This document shows, piece after piece, positions 56,479 through 64,000 of a stretch of 64,000 bases of DNA. Numbering within the stretch: position 1 is the stretch's first letter; the number at the start of each line of letters is the position of its first letter. A model generated the notes under the pieces. That model ran no database searches, had not been told where the DNA came from, and was given only the letters and a program-made list of their open reading frames with translations. Location of the stretch: positions 62,001 to 126,000 of the forward strand of contig CANLVD010000006.1 in assembly GCA_947494445.1 (NCBI GenBank), given 5' to 3'. This DNA is from an uncultured Paracoccaceae bacterium (GTDB lineage Bacteria > Pseudomonadota > Alphaproteobacteria > Rhodobacterales > Rhodobacteraceae). The translations under genes and the position numbers were made by a program.

Positions 56479-57160
56479 AGGTTTCGTCCAATGCTATTAG
56501 ACCCAAACAGACGATTTCCCCACTGTGCTAATGTAAAATCTGGACTCAAAGATGTCAAAATATCCAAAGGCATATGGTTAAGGATAATAAACATGTGGCA
56601 CGCAGGACAAAATCCGCCCTAAAAGCCAAAGCATCGGCGTGCGATGCTGCCGATGACAAAAAGCACTATACACGGATCAAATCTGCTGAAAAACCTGATT
56701 CCCCACTGATTTTAATGAAAAATTTCTCTTTTGGATGTTTGAGTTGGGATGTCGGAGACTTGCACGCAACACCTTTTTTGAACGGGTGCCTTGGCTCGGC
56801 AAATTTCAGCCAGCCATTCTGGTTCGACGGGACCTCGATCTGACGGGTTTAGCCTCAATTTTAGCGAACATGGCGAAACCAAGGCCGGTAACCGCCCGAA
56901 TGTCAGTATGATTCTCTGCCGTCGAGTGCAGGCTTCTGTTTTTTAAAGCTTTCCGGGACCCCTTTGTGGTCCGGATCGAATTTATGCCGGATGCCGCCTC
57001 TTCCCCAAAGTCGCGCGGACACAAAATACAAAAGCCCTGCACCGATGGGTCACGATGTTGAACATATTTGGACAAGATTGGGGTCTATCAATCGTTTCTT
57101 AAGTGAGTCGGTCCCGGCAAAAACTGCTGGTCACCGAACTTGGGTTGGAGGACGTAATCA
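56479..57160. other. 682-bp region without a convincing gene
   Basis: Lies upstream of both the Tad group (minus) and the LuxR-type regulator (plus), so it should hold their promoters. Open frames at 56574-56843 (+) and 56806-57075 (-) exist but have no good ribosome site and no coding character. No tRNA or clear hairpin is seen. Confidence 0.6.
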
Positions 57161-57781
57161 GTGTTGAAAGTGCTCATTTCTGATCGGGATGTGGTGATGC
57201 GGGAGACGATTTCGCAAGCCCTGGATCAGGAGGTTGGATTGACGGTTTTGCAATCAAGCGGACTGGACGATGCCTTTGATGTTATGGACAAAGTTCCCGG
57301 TCTCGACGTTGCGTTGATTGAGTTGGGAATGCCGGATCCCGAAGCCATGCGCCGCCTTGCGCGTGCGCTCGCGCATCCGTCACGCACGCCGATTGCGGTG
57401 CTGTCGGATGTGACGGATCGGGAAACCGTCTGTCGTGCCCTGACGATGGGGGCCAAGGGCTACGTTCCCAAGACAATGCCTGTCCGCTCGCTGCGCAATG
57501 CGGTGCGCTTCATGGCCGAAGGTGAAGTGTTCGTGCCATTGGAAGTGGTCGCGGAAAGCCAGATCCCGGGTACCGAGACCGGCTTGCGCAAACGTCTTTC
57601 GCGACGGGAGGACCAGACTTTGCAGTGTCTGTGTCAGGGTCTGTCGAACAAGGAAATCGCGGCGGAACTGGGTGTTCAGGAGGTTACGGCCAAACTGCAC
57701 GTAAAGACCTTGTGCCAGAAGCTGGGTGCGAAGAACCGGACCCATGCCGCCATGATTGCCCGTGACCAGTTGTATTACTGA
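57161..57781 (+). CDS. LuxR/NarL-family regulator with atypical receiver domain
   Basis: 206 residues from GTG 57161, with GGAGGA upstream. The N-terminal part (about 1-125) has the CheY-like receiver fold, but the phosphoacceptor site reads VALIELGMP, with Glu 54 in place of Asp; the acidic pocket reads ISDRD and the conserved Lys is present (YVPKTM, near 104). A C-terminal helix-turn-helix (about 143-200: LSRREDQTLQCLCQGLSNKEIAAEL) binds DNA. No histidine kinase is adjacent. Glu could mimic constant phosphorylation. Confidence 0.88.
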   Translation: MLKVLISDRDVVMRETISQALDQEVGLTVLQSSGLDDAFDVMDKVPGLDVALIELGMPDPEAMRRLARALAHPSRTPIAVLSDVTDRETVCRALTMGAKGYVPKTMPVRSLRNAVRFMAEGEVFVPLEVVAESQIPGTETGLRKRLSRREDQTLQCLCQGLSNKEIAAELGVQEVTAKLHVKTLCQKLGAKNRTHAAMIARDQLYY

Positions 57782-58383
57782 TTGCTTTCACGGGGCTGGG
57801 CCAGTTTCCAGTCCAGATTGGCCTTCACCGATGGCCATTCAGGTGCCGTGATCGAATAAACAGCCGTATCGCGCACGGTGCCGTTTTCCAGTACGGAATG
57901 TGCCCGTAAAACCCCATCCAGCTTTGCCCCCAGCCTTTCAATGGCTCGCCGACTCTGGTGGTTCATGAAATGGGTGCGAAACTCCACAGCGATGCAATCC
58001 AGCGTCTCGAACGCATGGGTCAGCAGGATCCGTTTGCATTCGGTGTTCATCAGGCTGCGCTGAACCGACTTGCGGTACCAGGTCGATCCGATCTCGATCC
58101 GTTTGTTGACAGCATCGATGTTCATGAATGTCGTCATTCCAACGGCTTGGCCCGTAACCGGATGCAGAATCGCAAAAGGCTGCATGCTGCCTGAAACGCG
58201 CAAGCCAAGCCTGCGATCAATCTCGGCCGAGACATCATTGGGTGCAGGTACGGTCGTATACCAAAGTCTTGAAAGGTCGCCGTCTGCAGAGGCCGCTTCA
58301 AGATCTGTGCAATGTGCCTGCGTCAGGCCTTCGATGGCAACATAGGTGCCCTTTTGGGCAAATTCCGGGGGCCAAACAGACAT
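57775..58383 (-). CDS. GNAT-family N-acetyltransferase (RimJ/RimL type)
   Basis: 202 residues from ATG 58383 (ACGGAAA upstream; a longer frame runs to 58503). Typical RimJ/RimL pattern: QPFAILHPVTGQAVGMTTFMN, IEIGSTWYRKSVQRSLMNTE, CIAVEFRTHFMNHQSRRAIERLGAKLDG. Substrate unknown. It overlaps the convergent LuxR-type gene by seven bases. It is the last host-like gene before the tRNA-Arg and its island. Confidence 0.85.
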   Translation of the reverse strand: MSVWPPEFAQKGTYVAIEGLTQAHCTDLEAASADGDLSRLWYTTVPAPNDVSAEIDRRLGLRVSGSMQPFAILHPVTGQAVGMTTFMNIDAVNKRIEIGSTWYRKSVQRSLMNTECKRILLTHAFETLDCIAVEFRTHFMNHQSRRAIERLGAKLDGVLRAHSVLENGTVRDTAVYSITAPEWPSVKANLDWKLAQPRESNQ

Positions 58384-58505
58384 GATATTTTCCGTAGTTG
58401 GAAGGGGTTGTGCCGGACCATGTGGCAATTCCCAAGCATGAACAAGAGCCAAACCCCGGATTTGCTTTTGATCTCGGCTCAAAGCCTCGCTAAGAGGGGG
58501 CAAGC

Positions 58506-58582
58506 GGTCCCATAGCTCAACTGGATAGAGCAGCCGACTTCTAATCGGCAGGTTGAGGGTTCGAGTCCTTCTGGGACCGCCA
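58506..58582 (+). tRNA. tRNA-Arg (UCU anticodon)
   Basis: Complete cloverleaf: acceptor GGTCCCA/TGGGACC, D arm GCTC..GAGC, anticodon arm GCCGA-CTTCTAA-TCGGC with anticodon TCT, T arm with GGTTCGAGTCC, discriminator G and encoded CCA at 58580-58582. It reads AGA and AGG. Its 3' end is duplicated as a direct repeat 3 kb downstream, marking it as an integration site. Confidence 0.95.
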
Positions 58583-58583
58583 G
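58568..58583. repeat. Direct repeat copy 1 (attL-like), inside the tRNA-Arg 3' end
   Basis: CTTCTGGGACCGCCAG at the end of the tRNA gene is identical over 16 bp to 61577-61592. This is the arrangement left by a tyrosine-recombinase element integrating into a tRNA 3' end. Confidence 0.85.
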
Positions 58584-59208
58584 TGTAATTTTAACATATT
58601 GAAATCATTTAATTATTTACGATTTTTGGAAACTGTTTCCAGCCGGTTCCCAAGTTTCACGATCTGTTCGGTTAGGGAGTCCCTTCAGCGGAGGAATTGA
58701 AATTAGGAACTCACTAGATGCACTGGCCCAAGACTGTCCCATCCGATTTAAGTATTTTGATGGAAGAAGTCTTATCTGTGCTTAGCGTTGAACCTGCCGA
58801 CATCTGGTTACACGTGGTTGAATACATGTAAAAGCAATCCGTAAGTCCCCCAATGGACTCCCAGAAGATGAAAAACACAAGTCGACTAGGTGAGGTTCAT
58901 TTGTGTGGTGCCAACTCGCATCATGATCGGGTTATGGAAGAAGACCTGCTTCCCTAAATTCTCCATCCTCCATTGTTGCGTTGTCTGTTTACACATCACG
59001 GCGTTTGAAATACTGAAACCTTCCAATTATTTTTGGAGACGAGGGTTGAAAAGATGTGGCTTAGATCGCCGTTATTGGCTCAAGATAAGGGCAAAAAACC
59101 AGCAAAAACGTGTATGGCGAAAAAGGAAACAGAAGTTCGGCCAAAGTTCAGTATCTAGAAGAAGGCGCCGTAACAACTACCACAATAGTATTGTGAGTAT
59201 TTGGCAAG
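58584..59208. other. Left part of the island without a convincing large gene
   Basis: AT-rich sequence with one short imperfect palindrome (GGAAACTGTTTCC at 58628-58640) and a 37-codon frame at 58718-58831. An open frame from 58890 runs into the ATPase gene but its first 110 residues are rich in Cys, Trp and Arg and do not look coding. Confidence 0.6.
58718..58831 (+). CDS. Possible 37-residue protein or remnant
   Basis: ATG 58718 opens MHWPKTVPSDLSILMEEVLS and ends at TAA 58831; GGAGG is too far upstream for a normal start. Amino-acid make-up is protein-like. It may be the remnant of a longer mobile-element protein. Confidence 0.25.
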   Translation: MHWPKTVPSDLSILMEEVLSVLSVEPADIWLHVVEYM

Positions 59209-60236
59209 GTGGCAAAGAAGAAAGCGCGATTTGTAGGCAACGTCCTCAAGATGCTCCAGCCTCGCTTTGCTTCAGAAACAATCTATTTGAAACAACCAAA
59301 TTCTTTGACCACTTAAGAAAAAATTTCAGTTTAGCAATAAATAAAAAACAAGGAGGTTTTGTAAAAAGATCAAAGAAAAACGCACCTCCTCGAATTCAGG
59401 GATACATTGACTTCGCAAAAATTAAGAATATCTCGATGTCTGCAGCGATTGTTCTTGCTGCTGATTATGACCGGTTGAAGCACTTCTTAAAAGAAGTGCC
59501 TCCTACAATAAATTTAAGAAATTGGGATCAGGTTGTGGTAACAAGGCTTCACCAGCTAGGTTTTTTTAGCATCCTTGGACACCAACCAGATCCGAATTTA
59601 CTTGTCCAGAACGGTGACTTTTTGCTGATGCGAATTCTTCGCTCAACCAATTGTGCAACACTCAACCAAGTCGATGATGCACTTATGGGGCTTGGCTCTT
59701 TTGTATCTCATGAAAATAATTCCCTCGATGAAAAAGTAACACACACATTGTCAATTATCAGTGAAGTAATGTCCAATGTTACCCAGCACGCATACCAGAG
59801 TGGTGTCGATTTTACTTATGATCATTTAAACAGTTTTTGGGTTTCCGCAGAGGCAGATCGCTCCGAGAAAACTCTAAGGATTGTGTTATATGACCAAGGC
59901 GCCACGATACCTGTCACATATCCCAGGTTAGACAGAAGCGAGAAGGTCAAACGCTTTCTCGCGCGTATGCTTCAGCGCAAACCAAAATTTGACTATGAAG
60001 ATGATGGTACCTATATCAGAGCAGCATTGAGATATGGTGGATCGCGCACGGAACTTGACTATCGAGGAAAAGGTTTTCCTCAAATGATTGATTTGCTGAA
60101 TACCCTTGGGGGTGGTGAATTGATGGTTATGAGCCGCGGTGGGTGGTGCGCACGCTCGAGTAACGGCCGGGTAACTTCTGGGAGTTATGCTTCATCAATT
60201 GGCGGTACGTTAGTTGAATGGAAAATGGAATTATAG
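59209..60236 (+). CDS. GHKL-type ATPase (anti-sigma-factor-like HATPase), N-terminus frame-shifted
   Basis: The C-terminal part (about 59700 to 60236) is a HATPase_c domain: N-box ISEVMSNVTQHAYQSG, G1 LRIVLYDQGATIPVT, G2 LDYRGKGFPQMIDLL, and closing GGTLVEWKMEL. Upstream, PPRIQGYIDFAKIKNISMSAA is a conserved-looking region. The likely N-terminus (GTG 59209: VAKKKARFVGNVLKMLQPRF then SETIYLKQPNS) is in a different frame from the rest and ends at TAA 59314; restoring one T near 59304-59306 would join it as PNSFDHLRKNF. The frame of the ATPase body runs open to 58890 without plausible coding sequence. The STAS-like gene follows by three bases. Confidence 0.7.
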
Positions 60237-60239
60237 GGA

Positions 60240-60602
60240 ATGGACAGAGATAAAATGACTATAGACATTGCGTCTCAATTTTCCCGCCATCCAGCAGGAC
60301 GGGTAGGATCTGATGGGCCTGACAACGGCGAGCGTTTTAGAAGTGAGTTTCTAGTACCTGTCTTACTCGAAGCTTTAAAAAAAGATCCGGTTCCGATTGT
60401 TATTGTTGACATCGATGGTTGCCGTTCTTTTGGATCCTCTTTTTTAGAAGAAGCCTTCGGGGGTCTCGGGCGGGTGCGTTACTTCCCTTTTTTGGAAGCG
60501 ATGAAAATTCTGCAAATCCGTACCAATAAGCCGCATCTTAAGATCTATAGAGATGCTATAATCGACTATCTTGCGGCCGCCAAATCGCAGGTTGCGGTCT
60601 AG
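60240..60602 (+). CDS. STAS-like domain (DUF4325) protein
   Basis: 120 residues. The pattern VIVDIDGCRSFGSSFLEEAFGGL fits DUF4325, a STAS-like domain, with hydrophobic strand followed by the SSFLEE helix. Such proteins are often encoded next to HATPase genes, as here (3 bp apart), which recalls the SpoIIAA/SpoIIAB partner-switch pair. ATG 60240 is used; ATG 60255 is also possible. Role inferred: partner or target of the ATPase. Confidence 0.75.
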   Translation: MDRDKMTIDIASQFSRHPAGRVGSDGPDNGERFRSEFLVPVLLEALKKDPVPIVIVDIDGCRSFGSSFLEEAFGGLGRVRYFPFLEAMKILQIRTNKPHLKIYRDAIIDYLAAAKSQVAV

Positions 60603-60613
60603 CGTAGGCAGAA

Positions 60614-61129
60614 ATGGTCGAGAAGGTTGCGCTTGCATTGTTCGGTGCCTTGGTGGGTTGGCTGCTCTCTTGGCATCGATATCGTGTTGCAGAAAATGCT
60701 AACCTTATAAGTGATCACATATCTGATATGGAGCGCTTTGCAGAGGCACTACGAGTTCATTGGACAACTTCATTTAAAACACTCGATGAAAGTCAGCATA
60801 GAAGCGAGATAGCGAAAATACGCTCTCTGCACACCTCAATTTCTTCGTTCTATGGTGAGGCTGGATCAAGATTAAGCACCATACGATTGCGGGAGTATCA
60901 AGTCGCGCAGCTTAGATTGTTCAAGATTGGGCTGGGTGGAGAGTTTGAGACAGTCCATAGAGACATTGCAGAGGATACCGCTATAGAAACACAAGTTTTA
61001 GCTTGGGAGATTATCCAAAGCCTACGATCTGCACGACGAGAGCAGTATGGACTACGATCTATTATTTACTCTTTTTGGGCCAGTTTTTTTGACAAAAAAG
61101 CAATATCAGTAGGAAAGATCTATCGGTAG
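60614..61129 (+). CDS. Membrane-anchored helical protein, possible effector
   Basis: 171 residues. One N-terminal transmembrane helix (about 4-20, VALALFGALVGWLLSW) followed by a long amphipathic alpha-helical region rich in Arg, Glu and Leu. No known domain. It begins 11 bp after the STAS-like gene, is likely on the same transcript and shares the AT-rich, AGA-rich character, so it belongs to the same module. Possible output of the ATPase/STAS pair. Confidence 0.65.
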   Translation: MVEKVALALFGALVGWLLSWHRYRVAENANLISDHISDMERFAEALRVHWTTSFKTLDESQHRSEIAKIRSLHTSISSFYGEAGSRLSTIRLREYQVAQLRLFKIGLGGEFETVHRDIAEDTAIETQVLAWEIIQSLRSARREQYGLRSIIYSFWASFFDKKAISVGKIYR

Positions 61130-61276
61130 CCTAGATTCAAATTTTTACTGATCTCTATCAACAAATGCATTTGTGTTTATTTAGCACCACTACACTTCAA
61201 AAGTCTTTGCTGACAATCGCGTATAGAGCCGTGTACTGGTGATGGATGCGTGCCAGAGTGACATGAGCCATGACGC

Positions 61277-61441
61277 TCACTCAAATCGCGCTGTCTTGTC
61301 TCCGCGATCAAAGCGGCCCGTCTCAATCCCGTCGATGCAGTTGCTGAAATGACTGGCGGCAAAGGCCAGCTTTTCCCGGTCGGACTTCTTGACGTCCGAA
61401 TCCTCGGAACCTTTCAGCAGACCGTCGCGGTATTCTTTCAT
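61277..61441 (-). CDS. 54-residue frame, remnant or small protein
   Basis: ATG 61441 to TGA 61277 gives MKEYRDGLLKGSEDSDVKKS and a C-terminus DKTARFE, protein-like and GC-richer than the rest of the island. The same frame is open upstream past the second repeat, giving SFGNSDEGTAASADLER before the ATG, so it may be the 3' end of a truncated gene. No ribosome site is seen at the ATG. Function unknown. Confidence 0.35.
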   Translation of the reverse strand: MKEYRDGLLKGSEDSDVKKSDREKLAFAASHFSNCIDGIETGRFDRGDKTARFE

Positions 61442-61576
61442 TCGTTCAAGATCGGCACTTGCCGCTGTCCCTTCATCGGAGTTTCCAAAACTGCCCGTAA
61501 GCCATTGAAAAATATAGCGGCAGAAACTGCGAATTTTCCGCGATAAGGTGTTGAAATTGTTGGTATACGATTGCTT

Positions 61577-61592
61577 CTTCTGGGACCGCCAG
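61577..61592. repeat. Direct repeat copy 2 (attR-like)
   Basis: CTTCTGGGACCGCCAG, identical to the end of the tRNA-Arg gene at 58568-58583. No tRNA body precedes it. It marks the right end of the island. Confidence 0.85.
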
Positions 61593-61709
61593 ACAGCATA
61601 CGTGCCCTGAGATAATTAGACGATGGCACTTTGATGCTGGCTTGCATTCGTATGCAAAACATGTGTGACTGCCACTGATCATCTGGATCTAGCGATGGAG
61701 ACCGCTCAA

Positions 61710-62675
61710 ATGACACCCGCAGAGATGGATGCCCGGATCGTTCGATATGGTGAACTGGTTCCCTGCAAAACTGCTTTCATCGATGCCCACACACCGGGCA
61801 GTGATCAGAAGGAAAACTTCACGATCATCGGTGGCGGGGTCTCGGAAAGCCCCGATCAGCATGTACACATCAAGGATACACCGGGTTTCAACATCGGGGC
61901 GGCTGGGCAACCGCCGAAATGCCGCAACTCGCTGCATTCTCATTCGACTGCAGAGGTGTTTTTCGTGCTCAAAGGTCGCTGGCGGTTTTTCTGGGGCCGC
62001 TGGGGTAAAGCCGGAGAGGTGGTTCTGGAAGAGGGCGATATTTTTAACATACCGACGGGCATTTTCCGCGGGTTTGAAAACATCGGCACCGATTATGGAA
62101 TGATCATGGCGATCCTTGGCGGCGATGATGCTGGTGGCGGCGTGCTCTGGGCTCCGCAAGTGATTGAAGATGCAAAGGATCACGGGCTGGTGCTTGGAGC
62201 AAACGGTAAGCTTTACGACAGCAAGAAGGGTGAGAAACTGCCTGATGGTGTCGGGCCAATGCCGCTGCTGGATCAGGGTGTTCTGGACCGGATGCCGGAG
62301 TTCTCAACCCAAGACGTCGTACCGCATTTCGTGGCACGCTATCTGGACATGATGGCCTTGTCTGATCGCCAGCCCGCCAAGGTGATCGGAGCCGACGCCA
62401 TGCTGCGGGACAGACCCGGGTTCGAGGTCGAGTTTCTGTCGCGAGGGTCCATTTCACCTGAGCTTTACACGACCGAGCGACATGAGATCCTCATGCCGAT
62501 GCGGGGGCACTGGTGGCTGGATTATGACGGCGGATCAACTGTGCTGAACCCGGGCGACACCTGCGCGGTACCTCCCGGTGTGTCGCGTTCCTTGGTTCCT
62601 GCCATGACCGGAGAGGCAAGTCTTTACCGCGTGCGCAACACCGATGATCCGGCGGGGCCGACGCAGCTCCGTTAA
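61710..62675 (+). CDS. Bicupin protein (gentisate-dioxygenase-like fold)
   Basis: About 321 residues from ATG 61710, where GGAG stands nine bases upstream; GTG 61665 and ATG 61695 are alternatives. Two cupin domains: the first has a full metal-site motif LHSHSTAEVFFVLKG and ENIGTDYGMIMA; the second (TTERHEILMPMRGHWWLDYDG) has a weaker site. Overall it resembles gentisate 1,2-dioxygenase and related ring-cleaving or isomerase bicupins. Substrate unknown. First host-like gene after the island; convergent with the CoA-ligase genes. Confidence 0.8.
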   Translation: MTPAEMDARIVRYGELVPCKTAFIDAHTPGSDQKENFTIIGGGVSESPDQHVHIKDTPGFNIGAAGQPPKCRNSLHSHSTAEVFFVLKGRWRFFWGRWGKAGEVVLEEGDIFNIPTGIFRGFENIGTDYGMIMAILGGDDAGGGVLWAPQVIEDAKDHGLVLGANGKLYDSKKGEKLPDGVGPMPLLDQGVLDRMPEFSTQDVVPHFVARYLDMMALSDRQPAKVIGADAMLRDRPGFEVEFLSRGSISPELYTTERHEILMPMRGHWWLDYDGGSTVLNPGDTCAVPPGVSRSLVPAMTGEASLYRVRNTDDPAGPTQLR

Positions 62676-62685
62676 GGTAAGCCTG

Positions 62686-63555
62686 TTAGAGAACGGCCTG
62701 AATGCAACTGACCACGGCATCGGCGTCTTTGGCGATGTGAACTCCTGCGGCCTTCAGCAAAGCCTCTTTCTCCGAAGCTGTTGAGCTTTTGAACATCGAC
62801 AAGGTACCCGCATGGCCCATCTTGCGTTCGGTGATTGCGTGCCGTCCGACTACTAATGCGATCACTGGTTTGCCATAGGTCTCTGACGAAAGGTACTCAG
62901 CCACCTCGTCTTCTTCGCGACCGCCAATTTCGCCAATCAAGACGACAGCTTTGGTCTCGTCATCGTTCTTGAAGCGTTTTAGGCAATCGACAAAGCCGAT
63001 CCCGTGAAGCGCGTCACCGCCAATGCCCACGGTTGTGGTCTGCCCAAGGTCGGCCGCACTGCATTGCGCCAGAATTTCGGAGGCGAGCGAGGCCGAGCGG
63101 GAGGCAATGCCAACCGGTCCGGGCTTTGCACTGCCCGTTGGCATGACGCCGATCTTGCAAGCCCCAGGCGTCAGCAATCCTTGGGAGTTTGGACCTACAA
63201 GAACCGTTTCGCTTGCCGCAAGCGCCTGCTTTACGCGGGACATATCATGTTGCGGGACCCGCTCGGTCACGCAGACAATCACATCCAGTTTGGCCGCAAT
63301 CCCCTCAAGGATCGCATCGGCTGCGGAATGGGCCGGGACCATGACCAAACTTGCGGTCGCGCCGGTTTCGGCTACAGCTTCGGCCACTGTATTGAACATC
63401 GGCAGGCCGAGATGTTTCGTGCCGCCCTTGCCGGGGCGCACGCCACCGACATATTGCGAGCCATAACGCATGCCCTGGTCAGTGTAGAACGTGCCCGATC
63501 GCCCGGTCATGCCCTGCACGATCACGCGGGTGCTTTCGTCGATCAGAATTGCCAT
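62686..63555 (-). CDS. Succinate--CoA ligase-type alpha subunit (paralogue)
   Basis: 289 residues. CoA-binding N-terminus (VIVQGMTGRSGTFYTDQGMRYG) and catalytic phospho-His in ERKMGHAGTLS. Differences from the citric-acid-cycle SucD: GVISRSGTLTYE is replaced by GIASRSASLASE. So it is probably a divergent paralogue acting on another dicarboxylate (malate, itaconate, and so on); substrate not determinable. It starts with a one-base overlap with the beta-subunit stop. Confidence 0.82.
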   Translation of the reverse strand: MAILIDESTRVIVQGMTGRSGTFYTDQGMRYGSQYVGGVRPGKGGTKHLGLPMFNTVAEAVAETGATASLVMVPAHSAADAILEGIAAKLDVIVCVTERVPQHDMSRVKQALAASETVLVGPNSQGLLTPGACKIGVMPTGSAKPGPVGIASRSASLASEILAQCSAADLGQTTTVGIGGDALHGIGFVDCLKRFKNDDETKAVVLIGEIGGREEDEVAEYLSSETYGKPVIALVVGRHAITERKMGHAGTLSMFKSSTASEKEALLKAAGVHIAKDADAVVSCIQAVL

Positions 63556-64000
63556 CAGACAGCCCTCCCGCTGGATTTTGCCACCACGGCCGCAATGGCC
63601 TGTGAGATGCTGGGGTGGCTTTCAACCGGCAGCATACGGTCTTTCAGGATTTTGCGCGCCCAGTCCTCGTTCTGACCGGCAAGCCGTGCGACCAGAGGCA
63701 GTTTGCGATCCGAACGTGAATAGGCAAATGCCACGCCTTCGGCGACCGTGTCGCACACCGTCATACCACCGCCGTGAACGTTAAGGAGGATGGCCTTGAC
63801 CTGCGGGTCTTCGAGCAGAAGCTCGACACCCTTGGCAATCTGAAAGCTTGTGGCGGTGGTGCGGATGTCCATGAAATTGGCGGGTCTGCCACCGGCATCG
63901 ATGATCATGTCATTTGTTGCAAGGCCAAGGCCTGCACCGTTCACAACGACGCCGATGTTGCCATCCAGCTTGACGAAATTGATCTCGTTCTCATGGGCTG
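63555..64000 (-). CDS. Succinate--CoA ligase-type beta subunit, 5' part outside the window
   Basis: The frame is open from 64000 to a stop at 63555, so only about 148 C-terminal residues are seen. FVKLDGNIGVVVNGAGLGLATNDMI, the SucC C-terminal ligase-CoA motif, and GGRPANFMDIRTTAT with LLNVHGGGMTVCDTVA follow; standard SucC has GGxPANFLDVGGGA here, so it too is a divergent paralogue. Together with the downstream alpha gene it would form one ADP-forming acid-CoA ligase. Confidence 0.85.
   Translation of the reverse strand, partial: AHENEINFVKLDGNIGVVVNGAGLGLATNDMIIDAGGRPANFMDIRTTATSFQIAKGVELLLEDPQVKAILLNVHGGGMTVCDTVAEGVAFAYSRSDRKLPLVARLAGQNEDWARKILKDRMLPVESHPSISQAIAAVVAKSSGRAV

Larger units (their letters stand above)
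58568..61592. mobile_element. Small tRNA-Arg-associated genomic island
   Basis: About 3 kb bounded by the 16-bp repeat pair. Its DNA is visibly AT-rich and uses AGA/AGG codons freely, unlike the flanks. It carries an ATPase, a STAS-like protein, a membrane-anchored protein, and small remnant frames, but no recognisable integrase, so it is a reduced or trans-mobilised element. Host-like sequence resumes right after the second repeat. Confidence 0.8.

Noticed and set aside
56574-57075. Two opposing frames of about 90 codons upstream of the LuxR-type gene
   Set aside because: No ribosome site, no hydrophobic core or domain pattern, overlapping each other.
58890-59208. N-terminal extension of the island ATPase open frame
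   Set aside because: Rich in Cys, Trp and Arg, no ribosome site and no domain pattern; it is the accidental open part of the frame.
61577-61592. Possible second tRNA-Arg gene
   Set aside because: Only the last 16 bases of the tRNA are present; there is no D or anticodon arm before it.

Overview
The window is a chromosomal segment of a marine alphaproteobacterium, most likely of the Roseobacter group (Rhodobacteraceae). The evidence is the GC-rich coding style, the gene repertoire (class I lysyl-tRNA synthetase, an NDUFS4-type complex I subunit, PuuD-type urate oxidase, VPxPx-CTERM proteins, Tad-type pseudopilins) and densely packed, often ATGA-overlapping operons. Species cannot be named from the sequence alone.

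Layout. 1-8.9 kb: a D-xylose locus. A divergent ROK regulator, followed by an FG-GAP/ASPIC protein, faces an ABC importer (binding protein, permease, single-domain ATPase), xylulokinase and xylose isomerase. A perfect 17-bp palindrome lies in the divergent promoter region. 8.9-15.1 kb: a DsbA-like thioredoxin-fold protein, a purine/urate degradation set (HIU hydrolase, PuuD, ureidoglycine aminohydrolase), a ClpP-fold periplasmic protein and an acyl-CoA dehydrogenase/enoyl-CoA hydratase pair. 15.1-21.7 kb: a MORN-repeat protein with a secreted partner, NAD synthetase, and a compact acyl-ligase/acetyltransferase/carrier-protein set. 21.9-30.5 kb: diguanylate cyclase, GltX, MATE transporter, CAP protein, M48 protease, a CTERM protein, GAPDH and an IclR regulator. 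30.5-38.9 kb: cold-shock protein, EttA, a second CTERM protein, NadD, a TbpB-like lipoprotein interrupted at a seven-G run, and PBP4. 38.9-53.8 kb: a membrane-embedded patatin, a lipoprotein, a DUF4344 metallopeptidase, LysK, a beta-helix protein, a second beta-barrel-like lipoprotein, UvrB and the complex I subunit. 53.8-58.4 kb: three Tad-type secreted or pilin-like proteins, a LuxR-type regulator with a mutated receiver and a GNAT.

58.5-61.6 kb: a small AT-rich island lies between the 3' end of a tRNA-Arg(UCU) gene and a perfect 16-bp copy of that end. It carries a GHKL-type ATPase, a STAS-like (DUF4325) protein and a membrane-anchored helical protein, but no recognisable integrase. This is the best candidate for a poorly described system. 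I infer a signalling or defence module in which the ATPase and the STAS-like protein form a partner-switching pair controlling the membrane protein. The ATPase reading frame appears to be shifted near its N-terminus.

61.7-64 kb: host-like genes resume with a bicupin protein and a divergent succinate-CoA-ligase-type alpha/beta pair, the beta gene running off the window edge.
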